A program made the translations under genes and the position numbers. From Myceligenerans pegani (GTDB lineage Bacteria; Actinomycetota; Actinomycetes; Actinomycetales; Cellulomonadaceae), in contig NZ_JADBGR010000107.1 in the NCBI RefSeq assembly GCF_014892515.1, positions 1-64,000 on the forward strand: a stretch of DNA of 64,000 bases, written 5' to 3'. Shown here piece after piece: positions 38,291 through 46,822 of this stretch. Position 1 is the stretch's first letter. The number at the start of each line of letters is the position of its first letter. Below the pieces are notes generated by a model. The model had not been told where the DNA came from. It saw only the letters and a program-made list of their open reading frames with translations, and searched no databases.

Positions 38291-39160
38291 ATGGACACGA
38301 GCGTAAGTTTCCTCCGGCGCCCTGAGGGCGCCGTCGCCTACACCGACTCCGGCACCGGGCCCCTCGTCGTGGCCGTCCCCGGCATGGGCGACCTCCGCTC
38401 CGCCTACGACGACGTCGTCCCCGCGCTCATCGGCGCCGGGTACCGGGTCGTCGTCGCCGACCTGCGTGGTCACGGCGACTCCGACACCACGTTCCGCACC
38501 CACGGCGACGACGCGACCGGCGACGACCTCCTCGCCCTGGTCGAGCACCTCGGCGCCGGACCCGCCGTGCTGCTCGGCAACTCCATGGGAGCCTCGGCCG
38601 CCGTGTGGGCCGCCGCCGAGCGACCCGACCTCGTGCGCGGCCTGGTCCTGATCAGCCCGTTCCTCCGCGAGACCGTCGGACCCGCCACGCAGCGGCTGCT
38701 GCGGACGCTCTACCGTGTGCTCTTCGCCGGGCCGTGGGGGGCGGCGGCCTGGGCGTCCTACTACTCGTCGATCTCGAAGGGGCGCCGCTCGCCGCGGCAC
38801 GCCGAGCACGTCGCGGCCGTGCGCGCGGCCATGCGCGAGCCCGGGCACCTGCGGTCGTTCCGGCACCTGGCGGTGGCCCTGGACCACTCGGTCGTCGAGG
38901 CGCGCCTGGACGAGGTCGTCGCCCCGGCGCTCGTCGTCGTCGGCGAGCTCGACCCCGACTACCCCGACCCCGCGGCCGAGCTCGACCGGATGACGGCCGC
39001 GCTCGGCGCGGACGGACTGCTCGTCCCCGAGGCCGGGCACTACCCGCAGCACCAGGCCCCCGACGTCGTCGCGCCCGCCGTGCTGCGGTTCCTCGCGCGG
39101 CTCGCCGACACTCCCGAACAGCCCGAACGGTCCGCGCGGAACGGCGGGCACGGTGCCTAG
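38291..39160 (+). CDS. Alpha/beta-fold hydrolase
   Basis: This 289-aa hydrolase has the nucleophile elbow GNSMGA and the late His in AGHYPQHQAP; GHGDSD and VVGELDPDYPDP fit the fold and the acid residue. The substrate is unknown. The ATG at 38291 follows a TAGCTT box (TTGCGC 18 nt before it) by 7 nt, so a leaderless mRNA is likely. Its end overlaps the next gene, a TetR regulator, by 8 nt, so the four genes up to 40901 form one cluster. Confidence 0.85.
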   Translation: MDTSVSFLRRPEGAVAYTDSGTGPLVVAVPGMGDLRSAYDDVVPALIGAGYRVVVADLRGHGDSDTTFRTHGDDATGDDLLALVEHLGAGPAVLLGNSMGASAAVWAAAERPDLVRGLVLISPFLRETVGPATQRLLRTLYRVLFAGPWGAAAWASYYSSISKGRRSPRHAEHVAAVRAAMREPGHLRSFRHLAVALDHSVVEARLDEVVAPALVVVGELDPDYPDPAAELDRMTAALGADGLLVPEAGHYPQHQAPDVVAPAVLRFLARLADTPEQPERSARNGGHGA

Positions 39161-39773
39161 GGCCGGCCTCTCGCACAACGCCGTGGTCCGACTCGCGTGC
39201 GAGGTCGTCGACGCGGGCGGCCCGCGCGGGTTCACCGACCTCACCCTGGCGAAGGTCGCCGCCGAGGCCGGCGTCGCGCCGCCCAGCCTCTACAAGCACG
39301 TGGGATCCCTCGCGGCCCTGCGGCGCGAGGTCGCCGTGATCGCCGTCCGGGAGCTCACCGCGGCCGGGACGGCGGCGACCGTCGGCCGCGCGGGAGCCGA
39401 CGCGCTCCGCGCACTCGCGCACGCCTGGCGCCGCTACGCCGTCGAACATCCCGGCCGGTACGCCGCCACCCAGATCGGCGCCGACCCCGACGACCCCGCC
39501 GACGCCCGGTTGAACGAGGCCGGCGCGGAGAGCGTCCAGGTCGTCGCCGCCGTGCTCCAGGGCTTCGGCCTGCCCGAGGAGCGCCTCATCGACGCGATCC
39601 GCGCGGCCCGCTCCAGCGTGCACGGCTTCGTGACGCTGGAGCTCGGCGGCGGGTTCCGGATGCGCCACGACGTCGACCAGAGCTTCGACACGCTCGTCAC
39701 CATGCTCGTCGCGGGCATCGAGGCCCTCGCCCGGAACGACCACGAGTCCTCACCCCCAAGGAGTCCCCGATGA
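39153..39773 (+). CDS. TetR-family regulator
   Basis: This 206-aa regulator has a TetR helix-turn-helix (LTLAKVAAEAGVAPPSLYKHVGSLAAL) and a WHG-type C-terminal domain. It overlaps the hydrolase gene before it and the membrane protein after it (ATGA), so it is probably autoregulated with this small operon. GTG 39153 is the likely start. Confidence 0.88.
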   Translation: MPRAGLSHNAVVRLACEVVDAGGPRGFTDLTLAKVAAEAGVAPPSLYKHVGSLAALRREVAVIAVRELTAAGTAATVGRAGADALRALAHAWRRYAVEHPGRYAATQIGADPDDPADARLNEAGAESVQVVAAVLQGFGLPEERLIDAIRAARSSVHGFVTLELGGGFRMRHDVDQSFDTLVTMLVAGIEALARNDHESSPPRSPR

Positions 39774-40438
39774 CCGCCTCCCGCTGGACCCAGGCCGCCT
39801 TCCTCGCGGCCGGCCTCGCCTTCCTCTTGTTCCCCGTCCTGCGTCCCTGGCCCGACGAGACCACCGCCACCGCCGAGCTCGCGGCCGCCTTCGCCGCCGA
39901 CCGCTGGGTCGTCTCCCACCTGAGCGGGATCCTCGGGCTCGGACTCCTGGCGCCCGCGTTCCTCGGCCTGCGCGGCGTCCTCGCGGGGGCCGCCGGCACC
40001 GCCGCGACCACGTGGGCGCTCGTGACCGCGTGGATCGGCGCCGGGCTCTCGTCGCTCTACTTCGGCGCCGAGATCTTCGGCATCCGGACCATCGCCGAAG
40101 CGGCCCTCCCGTCCGCCGAGTTCGGCCCCATGCTGGCCGACGTCGAGACGCTGCGCATGCAGCCCATGGCCGTGGCCGTCTTCGGCGCGGGCCTGCTGCT
40201 GCTCGCCGCGGCCGGGATCCTCGCCGCCGTCGCGCTCGTCCGCGCGGGTGCCGGGGGCCGCACCTGGCCGCGGTGGGCCGGCCTCCCGCTCGCGCTCGGC
40301 CTGCTGCTCCTCCTCCCCCAGTTCTACGGCGGTCCGGAGATCCGGATCGCGCACGGCGTCCTCGTCGCGGCGGGCTGCGTCCTGCTCGCCGCGGCGGTCC
40401 GCCCCCTGACCATTGCGGCGGACGACGCACGCCAATAG
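39770..40438 (+). CDS. Small integral membrane protein
   Basis: This 222-aa protein has about six hydrophobic helices and no recognised family motif; the overall look is that of a DUF4386-type membrane protein. ATG 39770 overlaps the TetR stop and has AAGGAG 6 nt upstream. The function is unknown. Confidence 0.75.
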   Translation: MTASRWTQAAFLAAGLAFLLFPVLRPWPDETTATAELAAAFAADRWVVSHLSGILGLGLLAPAFLGLRGVLAGAAGTAATTWALVTAWIGAGLSSLYFGAEIFGIRTIAEAALPSAEFGPMLADVETLRMQPMAVAVFGAGLLLLAAAGILAAVALVRAGAGGRTWPRWAGLPLALGLLLLLPQFYGGPEIRIAHGVLVAAGCVLLAAAVRPLTIAADDARQ

Positions 40439-40448
40439 CGTGACGCCC

Positions 40449-40901
40449 ATGTACACGGTGCTCACCGTCGCGTCCGTGACCCTGCTCGGGATGTCGGCCG
40501 GGGTCTTCTACGCCTTCTCGTCGTTCGTCATGAGCGGCCTCGACCGGGCCGGGGACCAGGCCGCGGGCGAGTCGATGACCGGGATCAACGACACCGCCGT
40601 CCGCCCCGCGTTCATGAGTCTGTTCTTCGGGGCGCTCGTCGTGGCCGCGGTCACCGCCGTCTACGGCCTCGTCATCGACGACGGCGGAGCGGGCTGGGTC
40701 CTCGCCGCGGCCGCGGTCTACCTGGTGGGCGCATTCGGTGTCACCGCCGTGCGCAACGTGCCGATGAACAACCGGCTCCTGGCCGCCACCGACAAGGCCG
40801 CGGCCTGGCACGACTACTACCGCCCCTGGACCGCCTGGAACCACGTGCGGACGATCGCCTCGGGCGCCGCGACGGTCCTGGCCGCGATCGGGCTGCCCTG
40901 A
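40449..40901 (+). CDS. DUF1772-type membrane protein
   Basis: This 150-aa protein has four membrane helices and the DUF1772 pattern (GVFYAFSSFVMSGLDR, VRNVPMNNRL and the closing WNHVRTIAS). Some fungal members of the anthrone-oxygenase-like family oxidise polyketides; the bacterial role is unknown. The ATG at 40449 follows TAGCGT by 7 nt, so it may also be transcribed alone. Confidence 0.85.
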   Translation: MYTVLTVASVTLLGMSAGVFYAFSSFVMSGLDRAGDQAAGESMTGINDTAVRPAFMSLFFGALVVAAVTAVYGLVIDDGGAGWVLAAAAVYLVGAFGVTAVRNVPMNNRLLAATDKAAAWHDYYRPWTAWNHVRTIASGAATVLAAIGLP

Positions 40902-40960
40902 ACCCGTGCCTGAATCCCTGGCCGAGGACGGGCCGGCCGCGGCGGCACACGGACCGCCCG

Positions 40961-41020
40961 GCATGCTGTTGCGTTCTGCATCGACGACTGTCAATATAGA
41001 GCCATGTCGATGCAGCATGC
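40961..41020. promoter_or_regulatory. Nested inverted repeats at the CoA-disulfide reductase promoter
   Basis: CTGCATCGAC (40976-40985) pairs with GTCGATGCAG (41006-41015). Outside it GCATGCTG (40961-40968) pairs with CAGCATGC (41013-41020). The loop contains the TATAGA -10 box (40995-41000) and the leader-peptide start. Confidence 0.6.
40996..41011. promoter_or_regulatory. ATAGA-N6-TCTAT motif, site 1 (one mismatch)
   Basis: ATAGA GCCATG TCGAT lies in the promoter region of the leader peptide and CoA-disulfide reductase, overlapping the -10 box. See sites at 42810, 44216 and 48890. Confidence 0.5.
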
Positions 41021-41066
41021 CTCCCGGCGGCAGTACGTCTCCCGGCGACGGAGGTCCTGGCGATGA
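41004..41066 (+). CDS. 20-aa Arg-rich leader peptide
   Basis: The frame MSMQHASRRQYVSRRRRSWR starts at 41004 (or at the second Met, 41010) and its TGA overlaps the ATG of the CoA-disulfide reductase gene (ATGA). Arg-rich peptides ahead of sulfur-metabolism genes are common in actinobacteria. It could couple or attenuate translation of the downstream gene. No ribosome site is seen, which fits a leaderless start 9 nt after TATAGA. Confidence 0.5.
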   Translation: MSMQHASRRQYVSRRRRSWR

Positions 41067-42769
41067 CGGAGAACCCCGTGCACGAGGAGCGGGCGCTCCG
41101 GATCGTCGTCGTCGGCTCGGTCGCGGCCGGGACGTCGGCGGCCGCCAAGGCCCGCCGCAACACCGAGTCGGCCCGCATCACGGTGTACGAGCGCGATCAC
41201 GACATCTCCTACTCGGGCTGCGGCCTGCCGTACTTCGTGGGCGGGGAGGTCGAGAGCGTCGACCGGCTCACGCCGCGGGACCCCGCCTGGTTCGCGGCGC
41301 GGTACGGCGTCGAGGTGCGCACCGGGCACGAGGTCGTCGCGGTCGACGCCGCGGCCCGCACGGTGACGGTACGGGAGCCGACCACGGGCCGCACCTTCGA
41401 GGACGACTACGACGAGCTCGTGCTCGCCACGGGCGTGCGCCCCGTCGTCCCGCCGATCGACGGCATCGACGCACCCGGCGTCTTCCCCGTGCGCACGCCG
41501 TCGGACGCGCGGGCGATCGACGCCTGGATCACCGAAAGGGGCGCGCGCCGGGCCCTGGTCGTCGGCGCCGGGTACATCGGCCTCGAGATGACCGAGCAGC
41601 TCACCTCCCGCGGCCTGGAGGTCACCGTGGTCGAGACGGCCGAGCACGCGATGCCCCGGATGGACCCGGACATGTCGGCCCGCGTGGACGCCGAGCTGCG
41701 CCGGCACGGCGTCGACCTGCGGCTGTCCACGACGGTGGCCGGCGTCCGCGCCGACGACGACGGCGTCACCGGCGCCGACCTCCAGGGGCGCGACGGCACC
41801 GCCGACCAGGTGGCCGCCGACCTGGTGATCGCCTCGGTGGGCGTGCGCCCGAACACGGAGCTGGCGCGCCAGGCCGGGGCCGAGCTCGGCCCCACGGGCG
41901 CGATCGCCGTCGACCGGCGCCAGCGCACCAGCGTGGAGCACGTCTGGGCGGTCGGGGACGTCGCGGAGTCCTTCCACGTGGTCACGGGAGACCCCGTCTG
42001 GGTGCCGCTGGGCTCCACGGCGAACAAGACCGGCCGGATCGCCGGCGACGCGATGACCGGAGGCACGCTGGAACATCGCGGCATCCTCGGCACGTCGGTG
42101 GTCCGGGTGTTCGACCTCGGCGTCGCGCAGACCGGCCTGACCGAGCAGCAGGCCGGTGCCGCCGGGTACGACGTCGAGGTGCTGCACAACATCAAGCCCG
42201 ACCGTCCCGAGTACCTCGGCGGGCGGCCGCTCGTGATCAAGGCGGTCGCCGACCGCGCCTCGGGCCGGCTCCTGGGCGCGCAGGCGATCGGGGCGTCCGG
42301 GGCGGACAAGCGGATCGACATCCTGGCCACGGCCATCACGTTCGGCGCCGATGTCGCCGACCTGTTCCACCTCGACCTGGCCTACTCCCCCACCTACGCC
42401 ACCACCAAGGACCCGGTGCACTACACCGGGATGGCCCTCACGAACGCCATCCACGGCCAGGCGCCGCTGATCACGCCCGCCGAACTCGACCGGCGCCGCC
42501 ACGACGGGGAGCAGATCCAGGTCGTGGACGTGCGCTCCGCCAAGGACCGCGCCAGGTCGGCCGTCCCCGACTCCGTGCACATCCCGCTGGCCGAGCTCCG
42601 CACCCGCGCCGCCGAGCTCGACCCGGCCCTGCCCACCGTCACCTACTGCAACAAGGGCGTCACCGGGAACGCCGGCCAGAACGTGCTCCGCAACCTCGGC
42701 TTCACCGACGTCGCCAACCTCTCCGGCGGCAACCAGAACTACCAGGCCCACGCCGCGCTACGTCCCTGA
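41063..42769 (+). CDS. CoA-disulfide reductase fused to rhodanese domain
   Basis: This 568-aa flavoenzyme is of the CoADR-Rhd/persulfide reductase group. The FAD motif VVVGSVAAGTSAAAKAR is N-terminal, the single redox Cys53 is in SYSGCGLPYFVGG, the NAD(P)H motif is VVGAGYIGLEM, and a C-terminal rhodanese domain has its catalytic Cys529 in TYCNKG. It should reduce CoA disulfide, persulfide or polysulfide. The ATG at 41063 has GGAGG 8 nt upstream. It leads an ArsR/ArsC cluster, so it may handle thiol stress from arsenic or sulfur. Confidence 0.92.
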   Translation: MTENPVHEERALRIVVVGSVAAGTSAAAKARRNTESARITVYERDHDISYSGCGLPYFVGGEVESVDRLTPRDPAWFAARYGVEVRTGHEVVAVDAAARTVTVREPTTGRTFEDDYDELVLATGVRPVVPPIDGIDAPGVFPVRTPSDARAIDAWITERGARRALVVGAGYIGLEMTEQLTSRGLEVTVVETAEHAMPRMDPDMSARVDAELRRHGVDLRLSTTVAGVRADDDGVTGADLQGRDGTADQVAADLVIASVGVRPNTELARQAGAELGPTGAIAVDRRQRTSVEHVWAVGDVAESFHVVTGDPVWVPLGSTANKTGRIAGDAMTGGTLEHRGILGTSVVRVFDLGVAQTGLTEQQAGAAGYDVEVLHNIKPDRPEYLGGRPLVIKAVADRASGRLLGAQAIGASGADKRIDILATAITFGADVADLFHLDLAYSPTYATTKDPVHYTGMALTNAIHGQAPLITPAELDRRRHDGEQIQVVDVRSAKDRARSAVPDSVHIPLAELRTRAAELDPALPTVTYCNKGVTGNAGQNVLRNLGFTDVANLSGGNQNYQAHAALRP

Positions 42770-42809
42770 CCCCACGGCCGGCGCGCACCCCGCCCGAGCC
42801 GGACGACGG

Positions 42810-42825
42810 ATAGATCATCATGGAT
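42810..42825. promoter_or_regulatory. ATAGA-N6-TCTAT motif, site 2 (two mismatches)
   Basis: ATAGA TCATCA TGGAT lies at the -35 position of the ArsR promoter, whose -10 box TATTCT (42833-42838) is 6 nt before the GTG. The left half is exact. Confidence 0.35.
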
Positions 42826-42844
42826 CGCACGATATTCTCCACGG

Positions 42845-43198
42845 GTGAGCAACCACGCCGCCCGGGCCGCGTCGTCCGGCGCGAAACCGGACCGCGGCGT
42901 CCAGCCGGCCCTCCGCTCCGCCCTGAGCCGGGAGCAGGCCGAGGGCACCGCGGCGCTCCTCCGCGTGGTCTCGGACCCGACACGGCTGCAGCTCCTCTCG
43001 CTCATCCACCACAGCGAGGAGGGACGCGCCCGGGTCGCCGACCTGACCCGGGCCCTGGGGCTGCGCCAGCCCACCGTGTCCCACCATCTCAAGGTGATGA
43101 ACGAGGCCGGCATCCTCTCCCGCGACCCGGTGGGACGCGAGGTCTGGTACGCCATCGTGCCGGCTCGCCTCGACGCCATCGCGGACCTGCTGCGCTGA
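42845..43198 (+). CDS. ArsR-family regulator without metal-binding Cys
   Basis: This 117-aa winged-helix regulator has the ArsR DNA-reading helix (ALGLRQPTVSHHLKVMNEAGIL) and the upstream VVSDPTRLQLLSLI. The classical CVC arsenite motif is replaced by RARVADL, and there is no Cys in the protein, so arsenite sensing in the usual way is unlikely; a His pair (HH) lies just before. GTG 42845 fits a leaderless mRNA. It precedes the ArsC fusion gene by 58 nt. Confidence 0.88.
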   Translation: MSNHAARAASSGAKPDRGVQPALRSALSREQAEGTAALLRVVSDPTRLQLLSLIHHSEEGRARVADLTRALGLRQPTVSHHLKVMNEAGILSRDPVGREVWYAIVPARLDAIADLLR

Positions 43199-43256
43199 CC
43201 GCGGCGCACCCGAGGCCGGGCGGTTCCCCGATCGTGCTCACGACCAAGGAGGGCGT

Positions 43257-44219
43257 GTGACCGACCTCGACCTGCTCGCCGCGCAGACCGCGGTGATGGC
43301 CGAACCCGACCGGCTGCGCCTGCTCGCGCTCGCGCTCACCGACCCGTCCGGGCAGCCCACCGCGGCGCAGCTCGCCGGACCGGGCGGTCCCGTGGGCGAC
43401 GTCGTCCACCATCTCGAAGTGATGGCCGACGTCTGGCTGCTGGTCCGGGTCGGCGACCCGGACGCCCCCGGCTACCGCCCCACCCCCGACGCGATCGTGC
43501 GTTTCGGCGGTGCCGCGATCGGCACCCCGCCGCGCGGCGCCGCCGTCCCGGCCACGGACCCGGGCGACCACCAGCCCCTGCTCGACCGGATCGTCGACGA
43601 GCTCACCGATCGGTTCGCCGACGTGTTCGGCCGGGAGACCGTGGCGCGGTTCGTCACCGAGAGCTACGCGCTCCTGGCCTCCCGGGCCTCGGTGCAGCGG
43701 TTCCTGCCCGCGCTCACGGCCCGGTTCACCGCCGACCGCCTGACGGCGCTCGCCACCCCGTTGGGCGACGGCGCGCCCCGGGACGGCCGGCTGCTCTCGT
43801 CCGTCTTCGCCGCGCAGGTCAACGTGCTGTTCGTGTGCTCCCAGAACGCCGGGCGATCGCAGATCGCGGGCGCCGTCCTGCGCTCCCTGGCCGGCGACAG
43901 GGTGCTCGTCCGCACGGCCGGCACCGCATCGTCCGGCCCGCTGGACCCGGGCGTCCGGGCGGAGCTCGACCGGCGCGGCCTGGGCGGGCTCGCCGAGCTG
44001 CCCCGGCCCCTGACGGACGAGGTGGTGCGCGCGTCGGGCGTGGTGGTCACGATGGGCTGCGGAGACGCCTGCCCGGTGCTGCCCGGACGGCGCTATCTCG
44101 ACTGGCCGCTCGACGATCCCGCCGGACGCTCACCCGCCGAGGTGCGCCGGATCGCCGACGACATCACGGAGCGCGTCCGTACGCTGCTGGACGAGCTCTC
44201 GGCGTCGGAAATCACATAG
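43257..44219 (+). CDS. ArsR-like / three-helix bundle / ArsC arsenate reductase fusion
   Basis: This 320-aa protein has three parts. Residues 1-85 look like a weakened ArsR winged helix (AEPDRLRLLALAL). About 105-165 is the three-helix bundle seen in actinobacterial ArsC proteins (ETVARFVTESYALLASRASV). Residues 187-320 are the low-molecular-weight phosphatase fold with the CX5R loop CSQNAGR (Cys194-Arg200) and MGCGDACP (Cys268, Cys272), followed by the DDP Asp. This is the mark of mycothiol-dependent arsenate reductases rather than tyrosine phosphatases. GTG 43257 has AAGGAGG 4 nt upstream. No arsenite pump gene is adjacent. Confidence 0.85.
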   Translation: MTDLDLLAAQTAVMAEPDRLRLLALALTDPSGQPTAAQLAGPGGPVGDVVHHLEVMADVWLLVRVGDPDAPGYRPTPDAIVRFGGAAIGTPPRGAAVPATDPGDHQPLLDRIVDELTDRFADVFGRETVARFVTESYALLASRASVQRFLPALTARFTADRLTALATPLGDGAPRDGRLLSSVFAAQVNVLFVCSQNAGRSQIAGAVLRSLAGDRVLVRTAGTASSGPLDPGVRAELDRRGLGGLAELPRPLTDEVVRASGVVVTMGCGDACPVLPGRRYLDWPLDDPAGRSPAEVRRIADDITERVRTLLDELSASEIT

Positions 44220-44231
44220 ACTGCCATCTAT
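44216..44231. promoter_or_regulatory. ATAGA-N6-TCTAT motif, site 3 (perfect)
   Basis: ATAGA CTGCCA TCTAT straddles the stop codons of two convergent genes, the ArsC fusion (TAG 44217-44219) and the PhoB-like regulator (TGA 44233-44231). The place is odd for an operator; it may act as a roadblock or be a chance match. Confidence 0.45.
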
Positions 44232-44998
44232 CATTCTGAGGACGGTTCGACCGCGGCGGCGATCACGTCCGAGTCCAGCCGGTACCCCACGCCGCGCACG
44301 GTGTGCACGGCACCGTCGATCCCGTAGCGCTCGAGCTTGCGGCGCAGCCGGGAGACCGCGGCGACCAGGACGGCCTCCGGGTCGGACGAGCCGGGCGCCA
44401 GCCGGCGCCGGAGGCTCTCGTGCGGCACCACGTGGTCGGTCCGGACGGCGAGCCCGTGCAGCAGGGCGAACTCGAGCGCGCTCAGGTCCAGACCGTGCCC
44501 GTGCAGATGCACGTCCAGGGTCGAGGCGTCCAGCCGCAGCGGGCCCACGTGCACCACCGGCGGGGGCGGCGGCACGGGCCGGACCTCGTGGAGCGCCGCC
44601 ACCACCGCGTCTGCCGCGTAGGGCCGGGTGAGCAGCGGCCGCGCCCCCGCGAGGACCGCCGGCCCGATCGCGTCCGTCTCCCCGGGGCCATGGGCGACGA
44701 CGACGGGGATGTCGAGCTCTTCCCGGGCCGCGCCGACGACCATCACCAGCAGTTCCGTGCCGAGCCCGGCGGACAGCACGAGCATGTCCACGTCGCCTGC
44801 ACCCAGGCGCGCGAGGGCCCGCAGCACGTCCGTGTAGACGTGCAGGGCCACGTCGCGCTCCCGGAGCCGTGCCGTGAGCGCCGGCTCGCCGTCCATGCCG
44901 GGGTCGACCAGCACGACGGTGCCCTCGTCGAACCCGCGCCGCTCCTGGAGGCGGCGGGGCACGACGCCGGGCCCGCGTTCCGGCACGATGGCGACCAT
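44231..44998 (-). CDS. PhoB/OmpR-like regulator with degenerate receiver
   Basis: This 255-aa protein has a receiver-like domain (about 27-135) and a C-terminal OmpR/PhoB winged helix (SALEFALLHGLAVRTDHVVPHE, then SRLRRKLERYGIDGAVHTVRGVGYRL). The phosphoacceptor Asp is replaced by Ser76 in MLVLSAGLG, the conserved Lys by Arg125 in LTRPY, and the acidic pair is mostly lost (VDPG). It should not be controlled by phosphorylation, and no histidine kinase gene is near. The ATG at 44998 is 11 nt after pstB with GGGGAG upstream, so it is the last gene of the pst operon. Confidence 0.85.
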   Translation of the reverse strand: MVAIVPERGPGVVPRRLQERRGFDEGTVVLVDPGMDGEPALTARLRERDVALHVYTDVLRALARLGAGDVDMLVLSAGLGTELLVMVVGAAREELDIPVVVAHGPGETDAIGPAVLAGARPLLTRPYAADAVVAALHEVRPVPPPPPVVHVGPLRLDASTLDVHLHGHGLDLSALEFALLHGLAVRTDHVVPHESLRRRLAPGSSDPEAVLVAAVSRLRRKLERYGIDGAVHTVRGVGYRLDSDVIAAAVEPSSE

Positions 44999-45009
44999 GG
45001 GGCTCCCCG

Positions 45010-45873
45010 TCAGCCGAACCGGCCCGAGATGTAGTCCTCCGTGCGCCGGTCGGCCGGGCTCTCGAAGATCTTCGTGGTCAGGTCGTACTCGACCAGGGCG
45101 CCCGTCCGGTCACCGGTCTCGCTCTTCTGCTGCACGCTGAAGAAGGCCGTGCGGTCCGAGACGCGCGCCGCCTGCTGCATGTTGTGCGTCACGATGATGA
45201 TCGTGTAGTTGTTGCGCAGCTCGGCCATCAGTTCCTCGATCTTCAGCGTGGCGATCGGGTCGAGGGCCGAGCACGGCTCATCCATGAGGACGACGTCGGG
45301 CATGGTGGCGATGGCTCGCGCGATGCACAGGCGCTGCTGCTGCCCGCCGGACAGGCCGTTGGCGTTCTGCTTGAGCTTGTCCTTGACCTCGTCCCAGAGC
45401 GCCGCGCCGGTCAGCGCGCTCTCCACGAGGTCGTCCATGTTCTCGACCTTCATGCCCGTGACCCTCGGACCGTAGGCGACGTTGTCGTAGATCGACTTGG
45501 GGAACGGGTTCGGCTTCTGGAACACCATGCCGATCCGGCGGCGCACCTCGATCGGGTCGACCCGCTCGCCGTAGATGTCCAGGCCGTGGTAGCTCACCGT
45601 GCCCGCCACCCGGGCGGTGGGAATCAGGTCGTTCATCCGGTTGAGGCACCGCAGCACCGTCGACTTGCCGCACCCGGACGGGCCGATCAGCGCGGTGATC
45701 TCGTTCTTGCCGAACGACAGGTCGACGTCGGTCACGGCGTGGAAGTCGCCGTAGTAGACGTTGAGCTTGTCGGTGACGAACACGGGATCCCGCGGTAGCG
45801 CTGCCATGGCGTCGTCCCGGGTGGTGTGGTGCGTCTCGGGCACCGGGCTGTGGCGTTCGGTCAGGTCAGGCAT
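45010..45873 (-). CDS. pstB: Phosphate ABC transporter ATP-binding protein
   Basis: This 287-aa ATPase energises the Pst phosphate importer. Walker [10 protein letters not shown], signature LSGGQQQRL and Walker [13 protein letters not shown] are canonical, and the C-terminal [10 protein letters not shown] is typical of PstB. An N-terminal extension of about 25 residues is unusual; an internal ATG at MAALPRDP could be the true start. It follows pstA by 25 nt. Confidence 0.96.
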   Translation of the reverse strand: MPDLTERHSPVPETHHTTRDDAMAALPRDPVFVTDKLNVYYGDFHAVTDVDLSFGKNEITALIGPSGCGKSTVLRCLNRMNDLIPTARVAGTVSYHGLDIYGERVDPIEVRRRIGMVFQKPNPFPKSIYDNVAYGPRVTGMKVENMDDLVESALTGAALWDEVKDKLKQNANGLSGGQQQRLCIARAIATMPDVVLMDEPCSALDPIATLKIEELMAELRNNYTIIIVTHNMQQAARVSDRTAFFSVQQKSETGDRTGALVEYDLTTKIFESPADRRTEDYISGRFG

Positions 45874-45898
45874 GGGAAACCTCTTTCTGGGGCCCGGC

Positions 45899-46822
45899 TC
45901 ACGATTCGCGCGAGAATCGCGCCCGGAGCCAGATGGCGACGGAGTTCATCAGGAGCAGCAGCACGACCAGCACGAGGCAGCCCGCGGCGGCGAGCACGCG
46001 GAACTCCTCCTGCGGGCGGACGACCCACTGGAAGATCTGGACGGGGATGGCCGTGTAGCGGCCCTCGAGCGGCCCCTCCGGGAGGAACTGGACGAAGGTC
46101 GTCGCCCCGACCAGGAGCAGCGGGGCGGTCTCGCCGATCGCCCGGGACATCGACAGGATGGTGCCGGTGAGGATCCCGGGCACCGCTCCGGGGATCACCT
46201 GGCGCCACACGGTCTGCCACTTGCTCGCGCCCAGCGCCATGGACGCCTGCCGCAGGGTGCTGGGGACGGCCCGGATCGCCTCGCGCGAGGCGATGATCAC
46301 CGTCGGCAGCACCAGCATCGTCAGGGTGAGCGAGCCCGCGAACGCGACGGGCCCGAGCGCGAGGGGAGCACGCACGATGAAGGCGAGCCCGAGGATGCCG
46401 AACACGATCGACGGCACGGCGGCGAGGTTCTGGATGAACACCTCGATGGCCCGGTTCCACCACCGCTCGGTGTCGGCGTACTCCTCCAGGTACAGGGCCG
46501 CGCTCACGCCCAGGGGGACCACGGTGACGAGGACGCCGAGCATGATCCAGATCGTGCCCACGATGGCGGGCAGGAAGCCGGCCGTGGTCAGGTCGATGCT
46601 GGACGGCATCTGGGTGAACAGGTTCAGGTCCAGCCGGGGCCACCCGCGCCACGTGACGTACGCCAGCAGCGTCGCCAGCATGAGGACGCCCAGCACGATG
46701 CACAGCAGCAGGACCGCCCGGAACAGTTCGCCCGCGACGTCGACCCCGCGCTTCTCCAGGCGGAGCGAGCTGTCGCGCACCGCCTGGACCGCGGTCCGGG
46801 TGCGTACTGACTGGTGGCTCAT
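45899..46822 (-). CDS. pstA: Phosphate ABC transporter permease
   Basis: This 307-aa permease has six membrane helices and the PstA core ([29 protein letters not shown], and the EAA loop [25 protein letters not shown]). It pairs with PstC. The ATG at 46822 overlaps the pstC stop (ATGA). Confidence 0.95.
   Translation of the reverse strand: MSHQSVRTRTAVQAVRDSSLRLEKRGVDVAGELFRAVLLLCIVLGVLMLATLLAYVTWRGWPRLDLNLFTQMPSSIDLTTAGFLPAIVGTIWIMLGVLVTVVPLGVSAALYLEEYADTERWWNRAIEVFIQNLAAVPSIVFGILGLAFIVRAPLALGPVAFAGSLTLTMLVLPTVIIASREAIRAVPSTLRQASMALGASKWQTVWRQVIPGAVPGILTGTILSMSRAIGETAPLLLVGATTFVQFLPEGPLEGRYTAIPVQIFQWVVRPQEEFRVLAAAGCLVLVVLLLLMNSVAIWLRARFSRES

Noticed and set aside
42810-42825. Site 2 as a firm member of the ATAGA motif family
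   Set aside because: The right half has two mismatches; it is kept only as a weak site because of its position at the ArsR promoter.
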